Assembly: GCA_905194675.1 (NCBI GenBank)
Contig: CAJJTG010000005.1
Span: 5,388 to 69,387 of the forward strand
Source: an uncultured Collinsella sp.
GTDB lineage: Bacteria; Actinomycetota; Coriobacteriia; Coriobacteriales; Coriobacteriaceae
Direction of reading: 5' to 3'
DNA length: 64,000 nucleotides
This document shows positions 27,684 through 35,826 of the stretch, piece after piece. The notes beneath the pieces were generated by a model. The model saw only the letters and a program-made list of their open reading frames with translations. It ran no database searches and had not been told where the DNA came from. Position numbers and translations under genes: made by a program. Each line of letters opens with the position of its first letter. Positions within the stretch are counted from its first letter, which is position 1.

Positions 27684-27995
27684 ATGGCCAACAAGAAGAA
27701 CAAGAAGAAGGCTCAGCAGCCGGCACCTGCCAACAACGCTGCCGCCAACTCCAAGGTTGAGGCCAAGAAGGCCGTTGCCAAGAAGAACGAGAAGCCTGGT
27801 TTCTTCGCCCGCACCAAGAAGTATTTCGCTTCGGTCAAGTCCGAGATGAAGCGTGTCACGTGGCCCGATAAGAAGGAGCTCGTGAACTACTCGGTCGTCG
27901 TTTGCGCTTCTCTGATCGTCGTCGGCGTCGTCATCGCTTTGCTCGATGCTGGCTTTGGCGAGGCTCTTGCTCTGTTCTCTGGATTGAGGGGCTAA
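27684..27995 (+). CDS. secE: Preprotein translocase subunit SecE
   Basis: 103 aa. Essential small subunit of SecYEG. The N-terminal 40 residues are Lys/Ala/Asn-rich and disordered. The conserved amphipathic helix and WP motif (VKSEMKRVTWPDKKELVNYS) is at about 51-70, followed by one membrane helix. It precedes nusG by 3 bases, as usual. Confidence 0.95.
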   Translation: MANKKNKKKAQQPAPANNAAANSKVEAKKAVAKKNEKPGFFARTKKYFASVKSEMKRVTWPDKKELVNYSVVVCASLIVVGVVIALLDAGFGEALALFSGLRG

Positions 27996-27998
27996 ACC

Positions 27999-28535
27999 AT
28001 GTCTAAGCGTTGGTACGTCGTTCACACTTACTCTGGATACGAGAACCGTGTTAAGTCCGATCTCGAGCATCGCATCGAGACTATGGGCATGCAGGACCGT
28101 ATCTTTGATATCGAGATTCCTATGGAGCGCGTCACCGAGATTAAAGAGGGTGGCAAGCGTGAGACCAAGGATTCCAAGATCTTCCCGGGTTATGTCCTGG
28201 TCCGCATGGAGATGGATGACGATGCTTGGACGTGCGTTCGTAACACGCCTGGCGTCACCGGTTTCCTGGGCGGTAACGGTAAGCCCGCTCCGCTTTCCCG
28301 CGACGAGTACAACAAGATGACTCGTCGTCCCGGTAAGGGCGATTCGCCCAAGCGCACCTCGGTTGATATTGAGGTCGGCACGTCCGTCCGCGTCACCGAT
28401 GGCCCGCTTACCGACTTTGATGGCAAGGTCTCCGAGGTTAACACCGAGGCTGGCAAGCTCAAGGTCACGCTGATGATCTTTGGCCGCGAGACGCCGGTCG
28501 AGCTCGACTTTAACCAGGTCGCTGTCATCGCTTAA
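27999..28535 (+). CDS. nusG: Transcription termination/antitermination factor NusG
   Basis: 178 aa. The NGN domain (WYVVHTYSGYENRVKSDL at the N-terminus; FPGYVLVRMEMDD near 65) binds the RNA polymerase clamp. The KOW domain (VRVTDGPLTDFDGKVSEVN ... LKVTLMIFGRETPVELDF) is at about 125-175. A normal-length protein without insertions. Coupled to secE by a 3-base gap. Confidence 0.97.
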   Translation: MSKRWYVVHTYSGYENRVKSDLEHRIETMGMQDRIFDIEIPMERVTEIKEGGKRETKDSKIFPGYVLVRMEMDDDAWTCVRNTPGVTGFLGGNGKPAPLSRDEYNKMTRRPGKGDSPKRTSVDIEVGTSVRVTDGPLTDFDGKVSEVNTEAGKLKVTLMIFGRETPVELDFNQVAVIA

Positions 28536-28655
28536 GTTTTCGTCCGTTCGCGCGAGCGTGCTTCTTCTGTGACTGCTCATCTCAGGAGTGCTTCTAACAC
28601 GTGCGTGCTTACGATATAGCAAGTACTTCACACTCGTGATTCGAAAGGAATGACC

Positions 28656-29084
28656 ATGGCTGAGAAGAAGATTGCCAACGTCATTAAGCTCCAGATTCCT
28701 GCTGGTGCAGCTAACCCCGCTCCTCCCGTCGGCCCCGCCCTGGGCGCTGCTGGCGTGAACATCATGCAGTTCTGCCAGGCCTTTAACGCCGAGACGCAGG
28801 ACAAGAAGGGCGACATCATCCCCGTTGAGATCTCTGTCTACGAGGATAAGTCCTTCTCCTTCATCACCAAGACCCCGCCGGCGGCTCACCTCATCAAGAA
28901 GGAGCTGAACCTCAAGTCTGGTTCCGCTAAGCCGCAGGCCGACAAGGTTGGTCAGCTCTCCCAGGAGCAGCTCACCAAGATCGCCGAGATCAAGATGCCG
29001 GACCTCAATGCCAACGACATTGACGCCGCCAAGAAGATCATCGCCGGTACCGCCCGTTCCATGGGCGTCACCATCGCTGAGTAG
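28656..29084 (+). CDS. rplK: 50S ribosomal protein L11
   Basis: 142 aa. Part of the GTPase-associated centre. Canonical MAEKKIANVIKLQIPAGAANP start with PAPPVGPALGAAGVNIMQFC, and the RNA-binding C-domain ending in GTARSMGVTIAE. ATG 28656 is chosen over 28650 because of AAAGGAA spacing and family N-terminus. rplA follows after a 117-base gap. Confidence 0.97.
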   Translation: MAEKKIANVIKLQIPAGAANPAPPVGPALGAAGVNIMQFCQAFNAETQDKKGDIIPVEISVYEDKSFSFITKTPPAAHLIKKELNLKSGSAKPQADKVGQLSQEQLTKIAEIKMPDLNANDIDAAKKIIAGTARSMGVTIAE

Positions 29085-29201
29085 CGATTTCTTATGGTAA
29101 CGACGGGTGCTCCGACCGGGGCGCCCGTTAAATGTGTGCAATAGGGCACACGATACGATGTGGGAGGGCTCACGCCCGTTTAACCACAGGAGGTAATGCA
29201 C

Positions 29202-29909
29202 ATGGCTAAGCATGGTAAGAGCTATAACGCCGCTGCCGAGAAGATCGACCGCGCCACGCTCTACACCCCCCTTCAGGCTGCCAAGCTCCTCAAGGAGCTC
29301 GACACCGCCAAGTTCGACGAGACCGTCGAGGCCCACTTCCGTCTGGGCATCGATACTCGTAAGGCTGACCAGAACATCCGTGGTTCCATCTCCCTGCCCC
29401 ACGGCACCGGCAAGACCGTTCGTGTTGCCGTCTTCGCCGAGGGCGAGAAGGCCCGCGAGGCTGAGGCTGCCGGCGCCGACATCATCGGTTCCGACGAGCT
29501 CGTCGCCCAGATTCAGAAGGGCGAGATCAACTTCGACGCCGCTATCGCTACGCCGAACATGATGGCCAAGGTTGGCCGCATCGGTAAGATCCTTGGTCCC
29601 CGTGGCCTCATGCCGAACCCCAAGCTCGGCACCGTGACCATGGACGTCGCCAAGATGGTCTCCGAGCTCAAGGCTGGCCGCGTTGAGTACCGCGCCGACC
29701 GCTACGGTATCTGCCACGTGCCCCTGGGCAAGAAGTCCTTCTCTGAGCAGCAGCTCGTTGAGAACTACGCTGCCCTGTACACCGAGATCCTGCGCGTCAA
29801 GCCCTCTTCTGCTAAGGGCAAGTACGTCAAGTCCATCTCCGTGTCTTCCACTATGGGCCCTGGCGTCAAGGTCGATCCCGCTGTCCAGCGTGACTTCCTG
29901 GCTGAGTAA
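29202..29909 (+). CDS. rplA: 50S ribosomal protein L1
   Basis: 235 aa. Binds the 23S rRNA L1 stalk and usually its own mRNA. MAKHGKSYNAAAEKID start; MPNPKLGTVTMDV and GRVEYRADRYGICH are family landmarks. AGGAGGT lies seven bases before ATG 29202; the ATG at 29196 would be too close. A hairpin (ACGGGTGC/GCGCCCGT, 29102-29128) in the rplK-rplA gap may be a regulatory or processing site. rplJL, normally next, lie 28 kb away. Confidence 0.97.
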   Translation: MAKHGKSYNAAAEKIDRATLYTPLQAAKLLKELDTAKFDETVEAHFRLGIDTRKADQNIRGSISLPHGTGKTVRVAVFAEGEKAREAEAAGADIIGSDELVAQIQKGEINFDAAIATPNMMAKVGRIGKILGPRGLMPNPKLGTVTMDVAKMVSELKAGRVEYRADRYGICHVPLGKKSFSEQQLVENYAALYTEILRVKPSSAKGKYVKSISVSSTMGPGVKVDPAVQRDFLAE

Positions 29910-29945
29910 CTGCTAGTTACTGCCTGAGTAAAGCAAGCATTGCTA

Positions 29946-29985
29946 AAGAAACCCGGTTCTGCCCTGCGCAGGACCGGGTTTCTTG
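29946..29985 (+). terminator. Terminator after rplA
   Basis: AAGAAACCCGGT and ACCGGGTTTCTT form the stem, followed by TTGCT. Confidence 0.85.
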
Positions 29986-29997
29986 CTATCGCGTCAA

Positions 29998-30036
29998 AAC
30001 CACAACAAAGGGGACAGTGTCCCCTTTGTTGTGGTT
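29998..30036. repeat. Extragenic palindrome, family D: perfect 19-bp arms
   Basis: AACCACAACAAAGGGGACA and its exact complement are separated by a single G. It overlaps the stop codon of the metallophosphoesterase by two bases. Related copies are at 32715-32754, 35732-35771 and 35788-35826, each with a tgtccc(c) core. Confidence 0.85.
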
Positions 30037-30745
30037 ACCAGGGTGTTCTGGCGGTTGAGGACTCGATGGCCTCGTGGCGCTTGAGCTCGCGGCGCATGGT
30101 TTGCGAATTGAGCCAGGCTGCTTGCCAGCCACGGATGGGGTAGCGCGTCTCGTCGAGTTCAAACTGCGTATAGCCGCAGGCGTTGATGATCGTTGCCCCG
30201 CATGCGTGCTGACGCTCGCGCTGAAAATCGCAACCGTAGCTTTGGTGCACATGCCCGTGCACCATGTAGTCGGGATTCCAGGATTCGAGTGCCGTGTTAA
30301 AGCATTCGAATCCTTGATGCGGCAGATCATCCAGATCGCCCATACCGGCGGCGGGTGCATGGGTAAGCAGAATGTCGCACCCGCCGACCATCCTAACCTT
30401 ACGCGACAGCTTACGCATGCGCTTGGACATCTCGCGTTCGGTGTACATGTTGGCGCCGTCGCGATAACGCATGGACCCGCCAAGGCCCGCAATGCGAATC
30501 CCTCGGTACGTGTACACGCTGTCTTCTACGCAGATACATCCGCCCGGTGCATGACGTGCGTAGCGGTCATCGTGATTGCCGCGCACGTAGATGAGCGGTT
30601 TGTTGATGACCGTGACCAAAAACTCAAGATAGTCCGGGTCCAGATCGCCGGCAGACAAAATCAGGTCGACGCCCTCAAAGCGTTCCTTGCGAAAGCACTC
30701 CCAAAGGCATCGTTCTTCGGTATCGGCTATGGCAAGGATTTTCAT
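30035..30745 (-). CDS. Calcineurin-like metallophosphoesterase
   Basis: 236 aa. Metallophosphatase of unknown substrate. Motifs in order: MKILAIADTEERCLWE (Asp, but lacking the usual second His of DxH), LILSAGDLDPDYLEF (GDxx), VRGNHDDRY (GNHD), ILLTHAPAAGMGDL (TH) and VHGHVHQSYG (GHxH). This set is that of an active enzyme, except that motif I reads DTE where DxH is usual. Starts inside the end of the BMP-type gene (4-base overlap), so the two are coupled. The final residues are encoded by the edge of a palindrome. Confidence 0.8.
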   Translation of the reverse strand: MKILAIADTEERCLWECFRKERFEGVDLILSAGDLDPDYLEFLVTVINKPLIYVRGNHDDRYARHAPGGCICVEDSVYTYRGIRIAGLGGSMRYRDGANMYTEREMSKRMRKLSRKVRMVGGCDILLTHAPAAGMGDLDDLPHQGFECFNTALESWNPDYMVHGHVHQSYGCDFQRERQHACGATIINACGYTQFELDETRYPIRGWQAAWLNSQTMRRELKRHEAIESSTARTPW

Positions 30746-32658
30746 AGGACAGGGACTTTCGGCTCATCGTCGAGCTGCGGAATGGTGCCCACCACGTTGT
30801 CCGCCAGCCAATTCATCTCGACAATCTGCGTGCTCGGCAACGGAGGGAAGCCTTCGATCTGTACCACGCCGTTCTGGCTGTGGAGCTCGCCGCCAAAGGG
30901 GTTGATGGAGCCCTCGACAATGCCGTTGCGGAGCAACTGCACGAGTTTGCGCGTCTGGTAGGGTAGGCCCGGAGCGTAGCGGATGTCGATAACGCCGGAG
31001 CTCATGCCGTACCAGTAGTTGACGGCACGCACTTGGTTGTCGTCGCTGGTCTCGTCCCACGTGCCGTGCAGAAGGCTGCGAACGATGAGCTCGTAGTAAC
31101 GGCCCCAGTTCCATACGGGCATGGCGATGCCGGTGACTTTTCCGTCGACCAAGCGGTGAAGCCCGTAGGCCGTTGGGTCTTCGAGCGACTTTGACATGTC
31201 AGCGCCGGTCATGACGCTCACGTCTTCGCGGCACATGGCCTCGGCAAGACCACCGGCAGGCACATCGCCCCAGGTGAGGATTACCTGCGCGCGGGGGTCG
31301 AGCAGCGAGGCGCCGATGGCAAAGGCGTTGATCTCGCTAAGCGCGCCCGACGCAAAGACCGACGCGTGGTAGCCAATGCGATGGTTGTCCGCCATGCTGG
31401 CCGCAAGGGCGCCCAGCAGAAACTTTGCCTCGTACATCTTTCCAAAATACGAGCGCACGCTTTGGTGGGGAAGGCCGATGGAGCAGTTGAGGAACCGAAC
31501 CTGGGGATACTCAACGGCCGCCCTGAGCGTGTATTCCATCAGGCGATGCGAGGTCGAGAAGATGACGTTGTCTCCGTGTTTGACAGCCGTTTCCACGGCG
31601 GCGTAGAACACGTCCGGATCGTGGCGGTCCTCAAACGCCTCGGTGCGCACGATACCGCCAAAGTGCTCATCGAGATACTGGCGCCCTTGATCGTGCAGGC
31701 TGTCCCAGCTCGACGTCGAACAGGGGAACTCATGGATAAAGGCGATGCGTAGGGGGTTGGCCGCCGAGTAGACGGTCTTGCCCATAAAGAAGTTGAGCAC
31801 GCCGGAGGTGGACTTGGCGGGCGCCTCTTCCTCATCGACGCTCGGCGCTTCGACAAGATCGACCTTGTCCTCGTCATTTTTGCCGGCAATGACCAGCTCG
31901 CGCCAAATCTTGCACAGGCGGTTTACGACGATGTCCGTCGGCGTATCCAGTAGACGGTCTTGGTTGTACACATTGAGGTAGACGAGCATGGCGTCGGCGG
32001 GCGTAATGTCCAGATGGTCGCCGCCGGCGCGCAGGTAGGCGCGTTTAAAGAGTAGGAAGGTGTGGCGCAGGTAGTCGACCTTTTTCTGTGGCCACTTTTC
32101 GACAAGGTCCTGGCCGAGCATCTTGGCGAGCGTCTCATAGCTTCCCTCGCGCGAGAACTCGATCTCGTATAGGGGGCAGACGCGCCAAAACGCGCAGAAC
32201 TCGCCGTACAGGCGACTTTCGACGGAATCCCATGTGCCGGGGTAGAGGCGGGTGACCTTGGCCGAAACCGTCGGGGCGTCCAGGAATTTGAGGACGCTGA
32301 CGCGCTTGTTGCCCTCCTGGACGTAGAACCGATGCATGAACTCGGTGACGATGATGGGGTCGCGATAGCCCTCGGTCACCTGGATGTCATAGAGGTTGGA
32401 CCACTTGCGGGCGAACTCGGTGCTAAATGGCAACAGGGGCATAAAGTTGCACGAAAAGGCAGACTGACGGCCCTTGGTAACCGTGCCGACGACCATTTCG
32501 AGCGGAATGTCCCTTAGGCCGACGCTCTCTCGCTGACCTAAGGGGAGCTGGGCAACGAGGCTATCGAGGTCCGTAAGGTACGGGTGCTCGCTTTGGCTGA
32601 TGGCGCGACGGCGTCCCTGCTCGCCGCGCTTGCGTGCTTGACGATAGGCCTCTTCCAT
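30742..32658 (-). CDS. Cytosolic two-domain protein: ParB-like N-terminal part plus BMP/PnrA-type binding domain
   Basis: 638 aa. No signal peptide or lipobox. Residues about 40-145 contain VGLRDIPLEMVVGTVTKGR and DPIIVTEFMHRFYVQEGNKR, then VSVLKFLDAPTV, a pattern like ParB/sulfiredoxin-fold domains. About 150-300 are helical, with a charged linker near 275-295. About 305-610 read as a basic membrane protein (PnrA/Med-like) fold: PLRIAFIHEFPCSTSSWDSLHDQGR, VFYAAVETAVKHGDNVIFSTS, EAKFLLGALAASMADNHRIGYHASVF, and VILTWGDVPAGGLAEAMCRED. BMP proteins are usually exported nucleoside-binding lipoproteins, so this may be an intracellular ligand sensor. It is coupled to the phosphoesterase. Function not known. 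Confidence 0.7.
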   Translation of the reverse strand: MEEAYRQARKRGEQGRRRAISQSEHPYLTDLDSLVAQLPLGQRESVGLRDIPLEMVVGTVTKGRQSAFSCNFMPLLPFSTEFARKWSNLYDIQVTEGYRDPIIVTEFMHRFYVQEGNKRVSVLKFLDAPTVSAKVTRLYPGTWDSVESRLYGEFCAFWRVCPLYEIEFSREGSYETLAKMLGQDLVEKWPQKKVDYLRHTFLLFKRAYLRAGGDHLDITPADAMLVYLNVYNQDRLLDTPTDIVVNRLCKIWRELVIAGKNDEDKVDLVEAPSVDEEEAPAKSTSGVLNFFMGKTVYSAANPLRIAFIHEFPCSTSSWDSLHDQGRQYLDEHFGGIVRTEAFEDRHDPDVFYAAVETAVKHGDNVIFSTSHRLMEYTLRAAVEYPQVRFLNCSIGLPHQSVRSYFGKMYEAKFLLGALAASMADNHRIGYHASVFASGALSEINAFAIGASLLDPRAQVILTWGDVPAGGLAEAMCREDVSVMTGADMSKSLEDPTAYGLHRLVDGKVTGIAMPVWNWGRYYELIVRSLLHGTWDETSDDNQVRAVNYWYGMSSGVIDIRYAPGLPYQTRKLVQLLRNGIVEGSINPFGGELHSQNGVVQIEGFPPLPSTQIVEMNWLADNVVGTIPQLDDEPKVPVL

Positions 32659-32714
32659 GGTGTCTACTCCCTTAGTCGTTTAAACAACGATATGAACCAT
32701 GGTACCACGATGCG

Positions 32715-32754
32715 AAACCACCACAATGGTGCCTGTCCCCTTTGCGGTGGTTTT
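32715..32754. repeat. Extragenic palindrome, family D
   Basis: AAACCACCACAATGG pairs with CC(T)TTGCGGTGGTTT around TGCCTGTCC. It is at the 3' end of mscS (on the minus strand) and may act as its terminator. Confidence 0.7.
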
Positions 32755-33520
32755 AGGCGATGATGGGGGCGATGGCGCGGATGCAAGCGTCGGCTGCCGT
32801 GAAGGTGGTGCTATCGTCGCTGACGATAAAGATGATTTTGCCCTTGACGCCAAAGTCGCCGATCTCGCTAAAGAGCACGTACGGCTCCTTGTCAAAGCCA
32901 GAGATGGGAAGCACCGCGGCCTTGGTGGCGTCGGTAAGCTCATCTGCCAGCGCGTCCAGCGAGGCCCACTTAGACGTGTCCTTTACGGCAACGGGCACGG
33001 CCACACGCCCAAAGGGCATCAGATGCACGAGCGTGTTCTTGGAGATGTTGGAGTTGGGCACAATGATGGTCTGCCCGCAGGCATCCTCGATGGTCGTGTG
33101 GCGCCAGGTGATGTCTTGGACCACGCCCGACACGCCGCCGACCTCGATATTGTCGCCGGGCTTGATGACGCCCATGAAGGTCACCTGCATACCGCCGATA
33201 AGGTTCGACAGCGTGTCCTGAAAGCCGAGCGAGATGGCGATGCCGCCGACGCCAAGAGCGGCGACGAGGGCGTTTGCGTTGATGCCAAAACAGTTGTCTA
33301 GGATAAAGCTGCCGCCGATCATCCAGATGACGGCGCGCGCGATGTTGATGAAGATGCTCGATGCTGGGAGCGGGTTATCATCGCGGTTAAGCAGGTGGTG
33401 CAGGGTCTTGGACGCGATTTTGGCGGCAACGGCGGTGCCGATGGCCAAGATACCGGCCCAGATGATGTTGTGGACCCATCGTTGTGCAAAGAAATGAAGA
33501 ATTGGCTCAAACAATTCCAT
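32753..33520 (-). CDS. Small-conductance mechanosensitive channel, MscS family
   Basis: 255 aa. Opens under membrane tension to release solutes. Three hydrophobic segments: about 15-35, 60-80 and the pore-lining TM3 ANALVAALGVGGIAISLGFQDTLSNLIGG (about 85-115), the MscS signature. The beta domain has VKPGDNIEV-like VIKPGDNIEVGGVSGVVQDI, and the alpha/beta cytoplasmic part follows. ATG 33520 has AGGAGG nine bases upstream; the upstream in-frame ATGs overlap that site. Confidence 0.9.
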   Translation of the reverse strand: MELFEPILHFFAQRWVHNIIWAGILAIGTAVAAKIASKTLHHLLNRDDNPLPASSIFINIARAVIWMIGGSFILDNCFGINANALVAALGVGGIAISLGFQDTLSNLIGGMQVTFMGVIKPGDNIEVGGVSGVVQDITWRHTTIEDACGQTIIVPNSNISKNTLVHLMPFGRVAVPVAVKDTSKWASLDALADELTDATKAAVLPISGFDKEPYVLFSEIGDFGVKGKIIFIVSDDSTTFTAADACIRAIAPIIA

Positions 33521-33562
33521 GTAGGGAAACCTCCTCATGATCATCCAACCATGATACCCACC

Positions 33563-33597
33563 AAGAAGCCCGTCCGATCAAATTCGGACGGGCTTCT
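33563..33597 (-). terminator. Terminator of the 5'-nucleotidase gene
   Basis: GAAGCCCGTCCGA and TTCGGACGGGCTTC form a 13-bp stem, 52 bases past the stop at 33649. T-run is short on the minus strand. Confidence 0.7.
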
Positions 33598-33648
33598 GTG
33601 CTCGATATAAGGTTTACGCGGCGGGGCTGCAAGGCCCGGCGGTGTAGC

Positions 33649-35667
33649 TTAGCGTCGACGCTTCCAGATAATGCCGAGAATGATGATGACGATACCGCCG
33701 ATGAGGCATGCGCCGATCACGGCTAGCGTGCGGTCTCCCGTTGCGGCGAGCTTGCCGGTCGTCTTCTTGGTGATGACCTTCGTGGTCGTCGCGTCCGTCT
33801 TAGGCGAGGGTTCAGGCGTCGGGGCCGGTGTGAGCGTGGGGTCCACGGCAGCGGAGCCAAAGCTGATGGTGCCCGCGAGCGAGGCCATCTTGCTCTCCCA
33901 GCCGTTCTGCCCAATTAGCGCCCTTAGCGCTGACTCGCAGGTACCCCACTCGGTGTGCTTGGTGGCGTTTGCGAAGGTGGGGAAGTCGGTCGTGTTGGTG
34001 ATGATGTAGTTGTTGGTGGCGACGGTGTAGGTCTTGGCGGGGTCGAGCGTGCTGCCATCCTTGGTGAGCGTGGCGCTCACGATGCGCTTGCCTTCGGGCT
34101 GCGTCCAATCGATTATCACGTTGATTCCGCCGAAGGAAAGGACGCTGCCGGAGTCGTCGCGCCACTTGTACATGTCTTGCGCCTCCTGCTCGGTGTGGCC
34201 GGCCGCTACGTAGGCTTGCTGAAGCTCGTAGCTGTGATTGCACTCGTCGCTGATCTGCAGCGAGTGCTCGAGCGCTGCCAGGAAGTCCGCACCGGTCATG
34301 GTCCAGGTCTCCACGGTGTTGCCGTAGGGCGAGATAGCGATGACGTTGCCTGCGGTCACATCGCCTGCAGCGATGCCGCCGCGGATGCCACCCGCGTTCT
34401 CGATGGCAAGGTCTGCGCCCGTCAGGTCAAGATAGGAGCCGCAGATCACATGGCCGATGGTCTGGGCCTTGGTGGTGTCGCCCTCCTTGCTGGGGCGGAA
34501 ATCGGTGGTGCGCACCATTTCCCAGCCGTGCGTGCCAGATGCGTTCTCGCCGTAGAAATAATTGGTAGAGCTCGTGCCGATCACCTCGCTCGATGCGGCG
34601 CTAAAGGCATCGTCGAGCGGCTTGATCTTGTTGTCGTGGACCTCATCAAGGATGCTCTGATAGGTGGAGCCCTTGTTGGGATCGGTCAAAAGAACGTTTA
34701 CATCCTTGGCGGTATAGAGCTTCTCGTCGCTTTTGTCTGCGTATACTGCCACCGTGTCATCGTCGGTGCTTTCGGTGCCCTTGGTGTCGTACTCGTAGGG
34801 GACGGAAAGCAGTCCCACCTCGGCAAAGGCGCTGCCCGTCTCGACGACGCGGACCGACTTGCCGTCAGCCCCCGTCACGTTTTCGTCTAAGTTGATGTGC
34901 TCGTGGCCCGCGACCAGAGCATCGACGCCATTGAGCTGTGCGGCAAAGGTCTTGGCGTTGAGCGTGTGCGCGATGCAGACGATAACGTTGCAGTCCTCGT
35001 CCTCGCGCAGTCGCTTGGCCTCGGCATTGATGGCGTCCACCGCACCCGAGAACGACGTGCCCTCGATCAGGTCCGCGCGCAGCGAGGAGCCCAGCGACTC
35101 ATCCATGGCTCCGACGACACCGACCTTAATCTTGTAATCAAACGTGGAACTGCCCTCGTCGTCCTTCCAAGTGCGGTTGAGCGTCTTGGTGATGCTCGAG
35201 CTCCATACGCCGCTCGTAGACTTCGCGTTCGCGCAGAGCATGGCGAAGGGCGTGCCGGTGGTGCTGTAGCCGGTCATGGTGCGGAGCTTGTCTGCGCCAT
35301 AGCTCCAGTCGTGGTTGCCCGGTGTGGTCGCATCGTAGCCGTCGGCGTAGAAGGTGTCCATGAGCTCGGCGATGCTCTTGCCCTCGCTCATGGTGGCAAA
35401 GGACTGCCCGTGGAAGGTGTCGCCTGCATCGAGCAAAAGATCTGGGCCGTTGCCCTGGGCGCTGTAGAGAACCGCCAGTCCGTCAAAGCCCACAGTGCCC
35501 GCGTTGTAGCTGTACTTGTAGCTGCCGTGGATATCGTTGGTGTGCATGACGGTCACAGAGCCTTCAATAGCGGCGGGCAGGTTCCCCGCGAAAGCGAGGC
35601 TTGGGATGCCTGCGAGCGAGCCGGCAAACAACGCGGCGGCTAACGCAAGGCGGGGGAGTCTTTTCAT
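33649..35667 (-). CDS. Secreted, wall-anchored 5'-nucleotidase/UshA-family metallophosphatase
   Basis: 672 aa. Sec signal peptide at 1-27 (ALAAALFAGSLAGIPSLAFA). The N-domain (about 35-320) has VMHTNDIHGSY, LLLDAGDTFHGQ, TTPGNHDWSYG, CIAHTLNAK and VAGHEHIN: complete metal and catalytic set. The C-domain (about 340-600) has ENAGGIRGGIAAGDVTAGNVI and PYGNTVETW, the nucleotide-binding signature. A Pro/Thr-rich spacer (605-640) leads to LAATG (640-644), a hydrophobic helix and WKRRR. This is a sorting signal of the LAxTG kind used by class E sortases. It probably dephosphorylates extracellular nucleotides. No sortase gene is nearby. Confidence 0.92.
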   Translation of the reverse strand: MKRLPRLALAAALFAGSLAGIPSLAFAGNLPAAIEGSVTVMHTNDIHGSYKYSYNAGTVGFDGLAVLYSAQGNGPDLLLDAGDTFHGQSFATMSEGKSIAELMDTFYADGYDATTPGNHDWSYGADKLRTMTGYSTTGTPFAMLCANAKSTSGVWSSSITKTLNRTWKDDEGSSTFDYKIKVGVVGAMDESLGSSLRADLIEGTSFSGAVDAINAEAKRLREDEDCNVIVCIAHTLNAKTFAAQLNGVDALVAGHEHINLDENVTGADGKSVRVVETGSAFAEVGLLSVPYEYDTKGTESTDDDTVAVYADKSDEKLYTAKDVNVLLTDPNKGSTYQSILDEVHDNKIKPLDDAFSAASSEVIGTSSTNYFYGENASGTHGWEMVRTTDFRPSKEGDTTKAQTIGHVICGSYLDLTGADLAIENAGGIRGGIAAGDVTAGNVIAISPYGNTVETWTMTGADFLAALEHSLQISDECNHSYELQQAYVAAGHTEQEAQDMYKWRDDSGSVLSFGGINVIIDWTQPEGKRIVSATLTKDGSTLDPAKTYTVATNNYIITNTTDFPTFANATKHTEWGTCESALRALIGQNGWESKMASLAGTISFGSAAVDPTLTPAPTPEPSPKTDATTTKVITKKTTGKLAATGDRTLAVIGACLIGGIVIIILGIIWKRRR

Positions 35668-35731
35668 GGCAGTTTCCTTAGTCCTTAGCCAGAAAGTCTG
35701 GTTGAATATCGGATTATCGATATAATATGCG

Positions 35732-35771
35732 AAAACCGCCGCAAGGGCGTCTGTCCCTTTGCGGCGGTTTT
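35732..35771. repeat. Extragenic palindrome, family D
   Basis: AAAACCGCCGCAAGGG pairs with CCCTTTGCGGCGGTTTT around CGTCTGT. Placed between the ABC operon end and the nucleotidase start. Confidence 0.8.
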
Positions 35772-35787
35772 GACGTTTGCGCAGATA

Positions 35788-35826
35788 AAACCTGCCAAAA
35801 TAAACCTGTCCCTTTTTGGTAGGTTT
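35788..35826. repeat. Extragenic palindrome, family D, second tandem copy
   Basis: AAACCTGCCAAAA pairs with TTTTTGGTAGGTTT around AAACCTGTCCC. It touches the stop codon of the ABC ATPase gene, as the copy at 29998 does for the phosphoesterase. Confidence 0.7.

Noticed and set aside
27684..29909. Phage or integrative element near the tRNA genes
   Set aside because: No integrase, direct att repeats of tRNA 3' ends, or phage structural genes were seen near any tRNA in the window.
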